Source of the DNA: Basidiobolus ranarum
Lineage: Eukaryota; Basidiobolomycota; Basidiobolomycetes; Basidiobolales
NCBI GenBank assembly: GCA_040143965.1
Contig: JASJQH010007027.1
Location: forward strand, 1-24,496
Direction of reading: 5' to 3'
Length of the DNA: 24,496 nt
In this document: positions 13,601 through 22,417 of the stretch, one piece after another
How positions within the stretch are numbered: position 1 is the stretch's first letter
Layout of the letters: every line of letters begins with the position of its first letter
The notes under the pieces: generated by a model
Databases searched by the model: none
Told to the model about the DNA's origin: nothing
Seen by the model: the letters and a program-made list of their open reading frames with translations, nothing else
Translations under genes and position numbers: made by a program

Positions 13601-16334
13601 TAGCAAATAGCTCTGGGTTGGCTTCACAATAACAATCGGCAAATTTCTCCATGATTCTATCGATTTTTTGGGCCTCACCAGGAAGTCGAAAGGATTGCAA
13701 AAACTCTCTCAAAGCAGTAACAAAGCTAAGTCCCTTGAAATTCATCTGTTCAATAAAGGCATGCATTACTTGAATATTAAGAGAATCACCATCACCCAAG
13801 TACTCCCCAACTGAGGCTTTACTGAGGGCAGGATTTTTCTTCAGGAAAGTGGCAATGGCAGCGGGATCCTCAGTAACAAATTCATTTTCTATCAAGAACT
13901 TGAGCCCTTTCTTGGGATGCATATTGAAATGACGAACACCTTTGTTGAGTGTTTGTTTGCGAGACGTTATTACCTCAAAACGAGCAGGGTCATCATCAGG
14001 GGGAAATGTTGGCGAGAGGGAAGAGGGACTTCCACCCCCATGGTATTGTGAAGCAAAATTTTTCAATGAGATTGAATGAAGTGGGTTCTTGGATACAATG
14101 ACGGGATGTTGTTGAAATCCATCTTCAAGAGTAGGCGAGGTTACTCGATCATTAAAAGAATGAACCTCAACTTCTTCACTGCTCTTTTTTTCTTCGGGCG
14201 ATAGACGTCCGCCAGTAGAATGTGGATCTTTTCCCCAATCCACTAATGAGTCTATGATAGCAACCAAACATTTCAACCCTCGGAGTTTGAGACGGTTTTC
14301 TTGAACAATGGCAAGGTCAGCTGTATTATCAAGAAGAAGACCAGCTGCATGAGTTCCAATGATTCCACCAACGGTGGACCCGGCTTTACTGGTTCTTCCC
14401 TGAGCAATTCGAGAAAGGCTGTTCACAATCCGCTCGAAAATACTAGCCGTCGAAATATCACAATCATAATTCAGATAAATATCAACAAGCGCTTGAGGAT
14501 GAGAGCAAATCTTATTGAGCCCTTGTAGAACCATTTGCTTTTGTTTGAATGTCGAGTTTGGCATCTCTAGAATACGCAAATAGATCTCATTAAACAAAAG
14601 CTCAATCTCCGATTTAAGGTGTCCTCTAAAGACATGAAGGATAATCAAAAATATCGACAAAGAAAACTCGAAGAGATTCGCTTCACTAGAAACCCCATTC
14701 TTAGACAATGAGATACAAAGATATTGACGTACTAAGTCAGCAAATAAATCTTCAGTTTGGAAAGTTGGTCCCGAGTTATTGAGCATGGAGAGAATCAGCT
14801 CAAGTGCCAAGCCACGGGCTCGGTCAATGGTGGACATGGAGCTTTCAGCTGGCTCTTGATTTGGAAGTTCCGGTGCAACAGATAACAGACATAGTTGACG
14901 GAATACAACAAACACGTCGTTTTGCAAGACTTTGCTATATATATTGATTGATGCGGGCTCAATATCTCCCTTCTCGGTTTGAATTTTTGGTGACTCTGAA
15001 CTTGTTTCGGTTTGACTATCAGCAACATCTCTCTCGAGGGACGTTTCCTCAGTAATACCATTAGCATTAGAGTCAACTTCTTGGCCATTGGGTTCAGTCT
15101 CTGTCCCAGATATATCAACATTAGGCTCATCAGTCTGCTTGAGTTGTTGTGGTTCCTCGATTGAGCTGCTATTTGGATCATTAGAATGAGGCTCACCAAT
15201 GTCAGTTTCGTCCGGGGTTACATTTACTGTGACATTACCATCAGTCCCAGTAACATTATTTAATACTTCAGCATCATTATGTAGATCCGTTTGAGTTGCT
15301 TCGGTGGCAGCGGTAGCTAACTCTTGAGGAGAGTCGGATGTAAGATGGTATTTCTTGAAAAGTGAATGAAAATCCAACTCTGGATATTTCTTGGCTAATT
15401 CAGAGAAATGCTCCATTCTAGATATCGTTAAATTCACCATCTGTATTAAGGCAGCTTTAGCTGTCATCTGGTTGATAGGACTTGATGAGTATACGTAAGC
15501 ATTACAACAAGTCTGAATTGCCTTCATCAAAGTGACGCCATGTATCTCACAGGAAGTCCCGGTTACTAGGGTCAATAAGGCTTTGATAACTTGGAGCTCA
15601 ACGGCATCTTCAGCTTCAGAGCCAGTATATGATGCACATATGGTATCTATAATATCCTCTATCATGTCATCAGTCTTCTTATGAGATTCCAAAGTGGCTT
15701 CCGAAGCCTCCACCAACTCTTTTATATAACTCAGATCATTAGTATTACTAAAGTACATGGTCTGTATGTTCGACGAAGTAAGGTTGTTAGAAACAAACAG
15801 ATCGACAGTAGAAATAGGTGGGGTTCCCTTTAGATAAGAAAAGGCGGCAAGTTTCTGGATGGAATCTAAGGCGATTTCTCGAATTTTAGTTGGCATCGTT
15901 GGAGTACAAGCGAGTTTGAAAGGAGCCCAATAGTCGGTTGTAAGTGACGAGATGTCAAAGTTCTTTTGTATATCAAGAGTTTCTTTAGTTGAATGAATGG
16001 ATGAGATTTCAGGTGTTTCCACCTCTTGTGACTGGCGAAGTTCCTCTTCGTCTTTTACTTCATCAGAAAGTACGTTTTCGGGATGTTCTTGCTCATCTGC
16101 AGTCACTTCAGTATCTTCGGATATTTGTTCTGAGATTTCATTCGAGGGTAGTTCTTCTGAAGATGTGGAAACTTTATGATTGGTGACTTTATCGTTGAGG
16201 ATAATGTTAGGAACTTCTTTTAATACTCTCAGATTTTCAGTGGTTTTCTGACAAACTTCCTGCAGTCCTTTCTGGTGAGCGGCTTCGGCTTCCTTAAGTA
16301 AACGTTCAAGACAATGTTCAAGAGTTTTGCTCAT
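10674..16334 (-). CDS. SEC7: Large Arf guanine nucleotide exchange factor, Sec7/BIG family
   Basis: This single uninterrupted frame of 1886 aa encodes a trans-Golgi Arf-GEF that loads GTP on Arf1-type GTPases for vesicle formation. Regions in order are: an N-terminal DCB-type helical region (to about 330) interrupted near 60-120 by an acidic low-complexity stretch; a second acidic, Asn/Thr/Glu-rich linker (about 340-460); a HUS region with the HUS box YLNYDCD (620-626); the catalytic Sec7 domain (about 785-970) with LPGEAQKIDR, whose Glu887 is the glutamic finger, and AFSIIMLNTDQHSSQVKNRM; then about 900 residues of HDS-type helical repeats. Length and order match Sec7/BIG and not the shorter GBF/Gea class (inference). 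The start is the first ATG after an upstream A/T tract, giving MSKTLEHCLERLLKEAEAAH. The absence of introns over 5.66 kb stands out beside its intron-rich neighbours. Confidence 0.95.
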   Translation of the reverse strand: MSKTLEHCLERLLKEAEAAHQKGLQEVCQKTTENLRVLKEVPNIILNDKVTNHKVSTSSEELPSNEISEQISEDTEVTADEQEHPENVLSDEVKDEEELRQSQEVETPEISSIHSTKETLDIQKNFDISSLTTDYWAPFKLACTPTMPTKIREIALDSIQKLAAFSYLKGTPPISTVDLFVSNNLTSSNIQTMYFSNTNDLSYIKELVEASEATLESHKKTDDMIEDIIDTICASYTGSEAEDAVELQVIKALLTLVTGTSCEIHGVTLMKAIQTCCNAYVYSSSPINQMTAKAALIQMVNLTISRMEHFSELAKKYPELDFHSLFKKYHLTSDSPQELATAATEATQTDLHNDAEVLNNVTGTDGNVTVNVTPDETDIGEPHSNDPNSSSIEEPQQLKQTDEPNVDISGTETEPNGQEVDSNANGITEETSLERDVADSQTETSSESPKIQTEKGDIEPASINIYSKVLQNDVFVVFRQLCLLSVAPELPNQEPAESSMSTIDRARGLALELILSMLNNSGPTFQTEDLFADLVRQYLCISLSKNGVSSEANLFEFSLSIFLIILHVFRGHLKSEIELLFNEIYLRILEMPNSTFKQKQMVLQGLNKICSHPQALVDIYLNYDCDISTASIFERIVNSLSRIAQGRTSKAGSTVGGIIGTHAAGLLLDNTADLAIVQENRLKLRGLKCLVAIIDSLVDWGKDPHSTGGRLSPEEKKSSEEVEVHSFNDRVTSPTLEDGFQQHPVIVSKNPLHSISLKNFASQYHGGGSPSSLSPTFPPDDDPARFEVITSRKQTLNKGVRHFNMHPKKGLKFLIENEFVTEDPAAIATFLKKNPALSKASVGEYLGDGDSLNIQVMHAFIEQMNFKGLSFVTALREFLQSFRLPGEAQKIDRIMEKFADCYCEANPELFANADTAYILAFSIIMLNTDQHSSQVKNRMDKQAFIHNNRGISVDLSTDFLGEIFDDISTNEIVMNEEKAMEMAKEPNSKLHKNEVVNIEYKMVSLLSEHRPTAVYRSATHADHVKPMFAVAWCPLMATLSLIFEHATDARTTGEEGKGHPSLQSETISLCLNGFEGAIRICCLYRLEIERDAFISSLAKLTALSQVKNLKYKNIAAVRSLLSIAQANGEYLESSWEIILYVISQMERLQLIGDSAIRPSMESPTSSARASIDTVHSDSQNTRKSSWFGSLVGAAHYDSYRAEDLRARPALATFVRDLQSQETLVVIDRIFSRSVNLSGNAILHFYRALCKVSLDEVEGNRSGPRMFSMQKIVEITYYNMSRIRFEWAQIWSILQPHFNTMGCNSNPDVATFAIDSLRQLSTKFLERDELAHFHTQNEFLKPFEYIINHNKSAAIQDLIIQSLNNLVSARSNNIKSGWKIIFLVCGRIAEGGNDELVKSAFDTVEQITQKYFDLIGPVFVDLTSCIVDFVFQGNSKIIHKAIDLLHYCVGRLVTEATTDNPPTLVRRYSLPEEPTDTATIEEERLFLKWFPLFSGLSRIAVDSPSSDVRDQALSILFDSLRSSGKLFDATFWSTIFRSVLLPLFEDLQDEGFQRREELIPVWSRAIDSMIELYSLYFDVLSTEPDFVKIILNMTVEFTKTKNENLSQKGITSLQKMIEENTTRFTPELWELCVATLLEVSALTTPTELFYLDPNRDQSKQTKKIDFMYALLKCSNHLMVIQAIVDLSSNPKAPLLQSMPANLRSRVILCIHQSYKTAHDFNTNYELRLHLWKAGYVQQMPNLVKQEMLGLSSYLQLTFDLYKLYGDDHDTELAEADKILPLIVNESTKVLTRYIAMLEDQVKYNRDIAIWSRVVVTIYKELVEIPWEVQPSEEMNSQSEPPVKLDQLRKEIKGFFLLGVKMISVDRPEVREILEQFFEKIANKFLKE

Positions 16335-16777
16335 TTTTTTACAAATACTTGAACATATATGCTACTGTCGAACTGTTCAATTCGAAAGTGACTTATAAGG
16401 AACACTAATAGATTGACATTTGCTATTTGAAATTATCGAGCATTTTAGATCTTCACAGAATCACAGAAAGTAGGTAATTTTAATGAATGGGGCATTAGTA
16501 ATGATTAACATCAATATGACTTAATCAGATAATAACGTGATAGGATTACGACTAAATCGACCAAGTTGAAGATCATGGTAAGTTGGATATTTTATGTATG
16601 GCAATTGAATTTACATGGTAGTATGTGCTTCAGAGCCAAGCAAGGCCAAGCAAAACTATTTGATGACACTAACACCAGCAAGCTTGATAAGCTCTGTTCA
16701 AAGAATATGGTGAAAGAAATTCAAGGGAAGAATGATAACATTCGGCAAGATTCGGATGGAAGGGATGGATAACGCAC
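16335..16777. other. Intergenic region between SEC7 and the penta-EF-hand gene
   Basis: About 440 bp containing the SEC7 promoter side and the 3' UTR of the PEF gene. A small direct repeat GCCAAGCAA occurs at 16635-16643 and 16645-16653. A 68-codon open frame at 16566-16772 has no family features, and I do not call it. Confidence 0.55.
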
Positions 16778-17605
16778 TCACTTACTACTAATTACTAAGT
16801 CCAGAAATTGCTCATAGTTGATATATACCCAACCATCTGAATCGGTGTCAAAGCTACGGAATGAGTTGGTCAACGAGTGGATAGTAACGCATACTTGAAT
16901 AAAGTTGTCAAATGTTATGTCGCCTCTACCTGTAAACACACACGGATGAGTAAACAAATCAAGCGAATCAAAGATCGATAAAAAAGAACCTCACCATGTT
17001 TGTCATATTTGAGAATTAGTGTGTTGACCAATCGATCACTGATATTGTATCCAAAGGTACGTAATGCATGTTTGAGTTCTTCAGCATCAATGGAACCGCT
17101 TCCATCACGGTCGAAGGTTCGGAAACAGGCACGCCATTTTTCAATGTATCGCCATAAACCAACAAACTCATAAATATCAATATAGCCACTTTGGTCGCGG
17201 TCAAACATATTCATCATAAGTCGAACAGTTTCAAGGTTGAACTGGGACATATTATCTGGTAGCAGTAAAAATATTAGCTTAATTCAAGTGGAGTAGCTAA
17301 GAGATACGTTAGATACCATTGAGTAGAGCATTCTGTAGCTCCTCAGTCGTAAGCTTTCCATTACCATCACTATATATACGTTTCGACGTTAATTTCGAGA
17401 TAGAGAAGTAAACGTATTTACTATCTAACTAACCTATCGACAGCACTAAACCAATCTTGTAGTTGGCGATCCTGAACGGATGTTTGTTGGGTTGGGCCAT
17501 TAGCAACTATTGAGATGTATATGGTTAGAAATATGTTCAGACTTGGACAGTAGAATACTTACCACCACTATAACGCCTGTCCATAGGAGTGTTTTGATAA
17601 GCCAT
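16778..17605 (-). CDS. Penta-EF-hand calcium-binding protein, ALG-2/PEF1-like
   Basis: This is a Ca2+-dependent adaptor of the ALG-2/peflin/Pef1 family, which in other organisms binds ESCRT- and COPII-related partners. Exons on the minus strand are 17605-17563, 17506-17434, 17369-17317, 17255-16995 and 16929-16778, giving 193 aa. EF loops are EF1 DSDGNGKLTTEE (38-49), EF2 DRDQSGYIDIYE (75-86), EF3 DRDGSGSIDAEE (105-116), EF4 DKHGRGDITFDN (141-152, lacking the final Glu) and EF5 DTDSDGWVYINYE (171-183, the dimerisation hand). EF1-EF3 keep acidic ligands at the key positions. EF4 and EF5 look unfit for strong calcium binding, as is usual in the family. The N-terminus is short, unlike the long Gly/Pro-rich heads of many Dikarya PEF proteins, so it resembles ALG-2/PDCD6 more than Pef1. 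Introns are 56-65 nt. Confidence 0.93.
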
Positions 17606-18167
17606 TATTCTATTTCAAATATGATTAAACAGAAGATAAAGAAATAGTTGCGTTGCAGGTGTAATCAATGGTAGGGTTGGGAAATAGTAAACTAATGATA
17701 AAGGAACTCCAACACTATTTATTATTAGTGACGCCAAGAATATTTTATTGAATTCAATCCATTGTTATATATATGGCTACTAATTCTAAAATAGAAGCCA
17801 ATGAATTGATTGAATTCAAAAGTATCAGTGATGAGATTGGCATGAATTTGATCAATTTAATATCCGATTTCTCAGCCAATTGGGTAATAAATTGGATACA
17901 GAATGTAGAATATATACCCGCATTACTTGCCAATATTGTGGATTAGCTGAGGTATCTCGCCAATCCGAATCATCTACACTCCTTAGACTATATCATGTAG
18001 GTGTTGTTCACATGTCACAAATTTGGTCTAAAATCTGGATCGTTTGACCAAATGAAGTAGCTGTTTCATTCACATGGTACTCGTAAGCCTCATATTATAT
18101 ATAATTATATAACAACTAGTGATTATTTAGAGGTTTATTGTGACCTTTGATAATCAGAAGAGTAGTC
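17606..18167. other. Divergent upstream region of the PEF and GH36 genes
   Basis: About 560 bp containing both promoters. An interrupted inverted repeat lies near 17747-17820 (TTGAATTCAATCCATTG against CAATGAATTGATTGAATTC). Several overlapping open frames between 17773 and 18150 are described separately as a weak small-gene candidate. Confidence 0.5.
17773..18000 (+). CDS. Weak candidate small gene, unrecognised
   Basis: The frame starts at ATG 17773 (MATNSKIEANELIEFK...) and is 57 codons long unspliced, stopping at 17946. Splicing out a plausible 63-nt intron (17884-17946, GTAATA...GATTAG) would instead give a 54-aa helical-looking product continuing LRYLANPNHLHSLDYIM to a TAG at 18000. I do not recognise the family. 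Another frame over the same bases is also open and reads ITCQYCGLAEVSRQSES, so the openness may be chance. I give no function. Confidence 0.15.
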
Positions 18168-20791
18168 ATGACAAACTATCAACCCATTATTTACCCTCCT
18201 CTTGGTTCAGTGACTGTTATAAGAAATAACCAGAATTTTAGTGTGAGAGCATATCTCCCAAGCAAACAGGGTGTATGCACGACTGTAGAGCTATGGACGT
18301 GCCTAGATGTCAAAGAGTGGCGTGGCATTTGTATGGAGAAAGTAATCCTCCAGGAAGAAGAAATTGTATCGGGCTACGAAGTTTTTGAAGTAGTAATGGA
18401 GGAGAGTTCATTTACTACGTTGGAATATACTGTGAGATTTAAGACTAACGCTGAAGAGGATTGGAGCTGGATTGGCCAAAAAGAGGAGAATTCTAAAGTA
18501 CATGTCTCTGCAGAATCAGTATTGGAAGAGTTTGAGGTTGATGGATTATTGGAAATGGAGCAATTGGCAAACTGGAAGTTCAATAAGCTGAGAAAAAATG
18601 TTTGGAGTCTTGAAGTTGAGGCCAAATATAGCAATGAAATACAGTCGTTCAGCTTAGGTAACATCAAGACACTAGTACAATGGGTTGCGTTAAAACGGAG
18701 AGGGTAAATTATATAACCGATATTTCGGTTGTCTGATTTTCAAGAGAATAGTACTGATACTTGAAGCATATATTTAGGCTCTACTGGCTTGAACCCCTGA
18801 CAGGCTTAAAAAACATAAACTTCTTCGATTCTGATGTTCAATATTTACTATGGCAACGGCGCGATGGCTCTTTCGGGGTGTTGATACCTGTTGCAGATGA
18901 ATCCTGCTCTGCGGCTCTTCGAACTAATAAAGAAGGCAAGATCGAACTATCAGTCATTAATGATTCTAAAGAGAGTGCCGAGGCGAGGTTGCTATTGTGT
19001 TCAGGCATTGATCCATTTGAGATAACGAAAAACTGTATGAAGGGCGCTAAAACAATTCTCAATACTGTTGATGAAACAGAGCTGGATACCTGCGACTGGT
19101 ATGACAAGCTGTACCATCGACTGGGCTATTGTACTTGGAATGCTTATTACACTGATATCTCGCACGAGAAATTAGTAGAGTTATCCAGTTCATTAAGAAA
19201 CTCCAAAGTTCCAGTATCGTATCTAATCATAGATGATGGTTGGTTGAACATCTCATCTAGCGCACAGCTCAAAACCATGTCTGCCGATCCAATCAAATTC
19301 CCCCAAGGCTTAAAGGCAGTTATTAAGCAAATCAAGAAAGAGTATCCAAGTATTCAAGATGTGGGTGTTTGGCATACCCTATGGGGATACTGGGGCGGAT
19401 TCTCTCCTGATGATGAGATAGGCCATGCATACAAAACGGTGGAGGTTAAACTGAGGAATGGTGGCGTGGTGCCGTTAATTCACGAAAACGACATAGAGCG
19501 GTTTTTTGATGACTACCATAGATACCTACGTGATCAAGGAGTGACACTGGTAAAAGTGGATGCCCAAAGCTCATTTGATGCAATAAGCTTCCAATCGAAC
19601 GAAGAAGAAAACCCACGCACTTGGTGGAAAGCATACCAAGCAGCGTTGAAAAAGAGCACGGACAGGTATTTTGGCGGAAAGGTCATATACTGCATGGCAC
19701 AGAGCCCAAGACTTCTGTTTCGGCAAATAAATCGAAGTGAGCGTGAGGATTTGGCAGTGTTCAGGTATATATGAGATACAAAAGAAATGGCAAGCAGTAT
19801 ATATTGACTGTAGGTTTATAGGAATAGTGATGATTATTTTCCCGACGCCCCACGAGAGGCACAGCCATGGCACATCTATACTAACACTCTAAATAATCTT
19901 TGGATTAGCCAGTTCCCTATACGGCCCGACTGGGATATGTTCCAGTCGTGCCATCCATTTGCGCAGTTTCACAGCGCAGCCAGGGCTATGAACGCAGGCC
20001 CTGTATACATCACTGATCACATTGACAGGTTTGAACTTCAAGTCATAAAAGCTTTAGTTGACGATGTTGATGGAAGAGTTCTGGCAAGCAAATCACCTGC
20101 ACTGCCAGGAAGAAATGAAATGTTTATTGATCCGACAAAAAGGGATTTCGCTCTTAAAATGTGGCATGTAGATGAAGCTATAGGTGTGAGCACTATTGGA
20201 CTATTTAACTGCCGATCAAAAGTGATTGTAGGAACATTTCGACTTCTAGATATACCAGGGAAGTATCAGGAAGAGGGACGGTATCCTTACGACTGCGTCT
20301 TGTATCTTTTCAAGAAGAAGCGAGCTATAAAGCTCAGTAAGGGCGGTCTCATTAAATATATAGCAATCGGACTGAATGAGCGCGAATTTGAGATCGCAAC
20401 TTACCATCAATTGTTCCCTTTCCGAAGCAGTGGCATTCACGGGACTATTTCCTGTCTGGGCGCATTAGGAAAGTATTGTGGTGCCTCTGCCATCTCAAAA
20501 CATCGTATGGGATACGATGAGTTGACTGACAAAGCTCCGATCTATCTTGTTGAATTGTGTGTGAAGAGAGGGTCGATCGGGTTTTATATTGAGAATCTAA
20601 GCAAGCTGCAAATCAAGGTTTGGTGGAATGAAAAGCAGGTGAAAAACTCGAAATTGGAATACGATCACATAAATAGCGTAGTTATCGCACATTTAGGAGA
20701 GCTGAAGGGCGATACAATTGATGCTGAGCTAGCTTCCCCATCTGCTTCCACTTCCGCTGCACTGGAAATATGGATTACCACACAGCAATGA
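18168..20791 (+). CDS. GH36 glycoside hydrolase, raffinose synthase/Sip1-like alpha-galactosidase
   Basis: Predicted to act on alpha-galactosides such as raffinose-family sugars, either as hydrolase or galactosyltransferase. Exons are 18168-18703, 18778-19764 and 19822-20791, giving 830 aa. I chose ATG 18168 (MTNYQPIIYPPLGSVTV) because the frame's opening upstream has only a TTG. An N-terminal beta-rich domain precedes a TIM barrel with GYCTWNAYY, LIIDDGW (Asp331-332), GVWHTLWGYWGGF, LVKVDAQS (nucleophile Asp440 by family analogy), MAQSPRLLF and RNSDDYFPDAP (acid/base Asp511 or Asp512). Then come IRPDWDMFQSCHPFAQFHSA and GPVYITDH, and a C-terminal beta-sandwich ends EIWITTQQ. No signal peptide is apparent, so it is probably cytosolic. 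Plant raffinose synthases and fungal homologues share this layout, and I cannot tell synthase from hydrolase by eye. Confidence 0.9.
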
Positions 20792-20971
20792 GGATCCTCT
20801 ATTATCATAGCTTGTGGACATGCCTATTCAGCAATAAATTATTCATACACTGTACCACTACCTACCCTACCCTCTTTTGTGCTATATTTAAATTCCATTT
20901 AGCCATTAATATGAAAATCAATTTTGCTATATTTTCCCGGGATATGCAAGCACATGGCGACAATTCGATTT

Positions 20972-21226
20972 TTACCGGCGAAATGTGATGGTTATTTCCT
21001 GGAAGTACCACTCACATGTTTCAGCAGTTTCATACGTTAGCATGGCTACATTTTCAGATGATGAAATGTGTCGAGTTGTTGCATTCAGGGCTATTTGGAT
21101 TGATTTAAATGTTTGATCAACAACAAGATTGCTCATGAACAATTCAGCCGCATGGGCTATTATACTGTACGCTTTGATTTCAATCGGAGATTCACCTGAC
21201 CTGAATGAACAATCTGATGTAACCAC
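20972..21226 (-). CDS. Probable histone-fold protein (CHRAC1/POLE4/Dpb3-like), 5' end unresolved
   Basis: The minus-strand frame ends at TAA 20974-20972. It reads SGESPIEIKAYSIIAHAAEL FMSNLVVDQTFK and then TTRHISSSENVAMLTYETAE, ending FQEITITFRR. The A-x-x-I-x-A-x-A-A-E-L-F core, a long helix, a basic/Ser turn before a V-A-M-L helix and an aromatic tail match the pattern of the small histone-fold subunits of chromatin accessibility and DNA polymerase epsilon complexes, as I remember POLE4 and CHRAC1. The first helix (usual LPLARVKxIM) is not clearly present. No in-frame ATG lies upstream before a stop near 21262. An acceptor-like TTCATTCAG ends at 21201, so an unseen 5' exon is likely. It could instead be a decayed or chance frame. 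It lies head-to-head with FAM72. Confidence 0.42.
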   Translation of the reverse strand: MVTSDCSFRSGESPIEIKAYSIIAHAAELFMSNLVVDQTFKSIQIALNATTRHISSSENVAMLTYETAETCEWYFQEITITFRR

Positions 21227-21318
21227 AAACTTTCGATAAATATACCACCATCGTTACTTGTGACTAGTGTTCTCCTCTTCTGTGTTGTGTCAGTTGATAT
21301 CTTTCTATAATCCTTCAC

Positions 21319-22004
21319 ATGCCGCCCTCTAATGAAGTAGTTAATACAGATACCAATGATTCATATCGTTCGCACCGAAGTTACCGCATTTACTTTGGCA
21401 ATGAGGGCTTCACTGTATCTAACTCCAGTTCTAATCCTACTACTACATATAACCCAACAGTATTCCTTCCGCTGAGCAATAAAAAGCCTAGTTGTGCTCT
21501 TAATTGTCGATCCTGTCAGACTTTGGTAGCTAAAAACGTTATTCCCGCTGTTTTACTCAATAATACTAGAACCGAGATTTTCGCAACTGACATTCCACCA
21601 TTTGGGTAAATATTAAGCAGCATATTTCGTAAATGCCCTGTAATTAAGTTTATTTTTATGTTTGTACGATAGAGCTGAAGGGGTTGGCCCAGATTGCGGT
21701 ACTAAGAGTTGCAACTGCCGAGTAACTGATCTTGCCTGTTTAAGTTGGTATTGTAAACGTTCTTTCTCTAAGTTATTTCTTTAACGGTATTTCTAATATG
21801 GCTACCTTACTCAGTGGAAACACTATAGGATACACTTTATCTTACATTTGCTCCAGCTGCACCTCGGAACACCAGTGGCGATTTCACAAGGAGGCAGTAA
21901 CTCTGAATGATGTATCATATTTTAACATTCATAATCCAGAATCTTCTCTAAACTTTGGGTTAACGAAACCTATGATGACTATGAACGAGTTTCCTGGTCG
22001 TTAG
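21319..22004 (+). CDS. FAM72: FAM72 family zinc-binding-like protein
   Basis: Homologue of metazoan FAM72, a small cysteine-rich protein; human FAM72A binds the uracil-DNA glycosylase UNG2. Exons are 21319-21605, 21673-21747 and 21815-22004, joined in frame to 183 aa. From residue 59, C-x3-C-x2-C is followed by VIPAVLLNNTRTEIFATDIPP, which parallels the human [20 protein letters not shown] (from memory). Then come CGTKSCNCRVTDLACLSCGN (104-123, equivalent to human CKCKLKDIACLKCGN), YICSSC (131-136) and HQWRFHKEAV (human HFWMFHSQAV). The conserved cysteines and the final His are in place. The two splice joins restore exactly the family's expected residues (TDIPPFG|AEG and ACLS|CGN), which supports the model. 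About 55 residues at the N-terminus are low-complexity and not shared with the animal protein. Confidence 0.88.
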
Positions 22005-22417
22005 AATGCAGTGTGTAAATCTATATCATGTAATAGCCGAAGCGTACAATCACACCTCAATACACTACTAATACCGTGCAAACAGTCTTCATTAATCAAC
22101 CACCTTCCTCTACCGTTCTTTTCATCATACCATGCCCTTGCCCATACCCATTCTAGAGAAGAACATTAGGTTTAATTTTTGTATGTACTGAAATCATTAT
22201 TGTTATGGCAAGTGGGACATTCTGCTCCTTTTTAGATATTAAATTTCATAGACAATGATGCAAACATGAGATAATTTGGATGTAATCGAGTGGATTATTA
22301 TATCAATCGGTGTAGAATATTACAATGTCCCCAAATTCATCTAATTGGAGCAACAATGTCTCGTTTAAATTTATCAATATTGGGTTTATTTAATCAGTTC
22401 GAAACCACCAATCCCTT
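22005..22417. other. Convergent intergenic region (FAM72 / cysteine-rich protein 3' ends)
   Basis: About 410 bp of AT-rich DNA between two stop codons on opposite strands, presumably the two 3' UTRs. No gene, RNA or repeat is supported. Confidence 0.6.

Noticed and set aside
14795-15199. 134-codon minus-strand frame inside SEC7
   Set aside because: It overlaps the SEC7 low-complexity linker in another frame of the same strand; a shadow of acidic repeats.
16566-16772. 68-codon frame between SEC7 and the PEF gene
   Set aside because: Short and in the expected UTR/promoter space. The GCCAAGCAA repeat explains part of it, and there are no protein features.
18147-18167. Upstream start for the GH36 gene
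   Set aside because: The frame is open but the first codon there is TTG. The first ATG in frame is at 18168, and it leads directly into family-like sequence.
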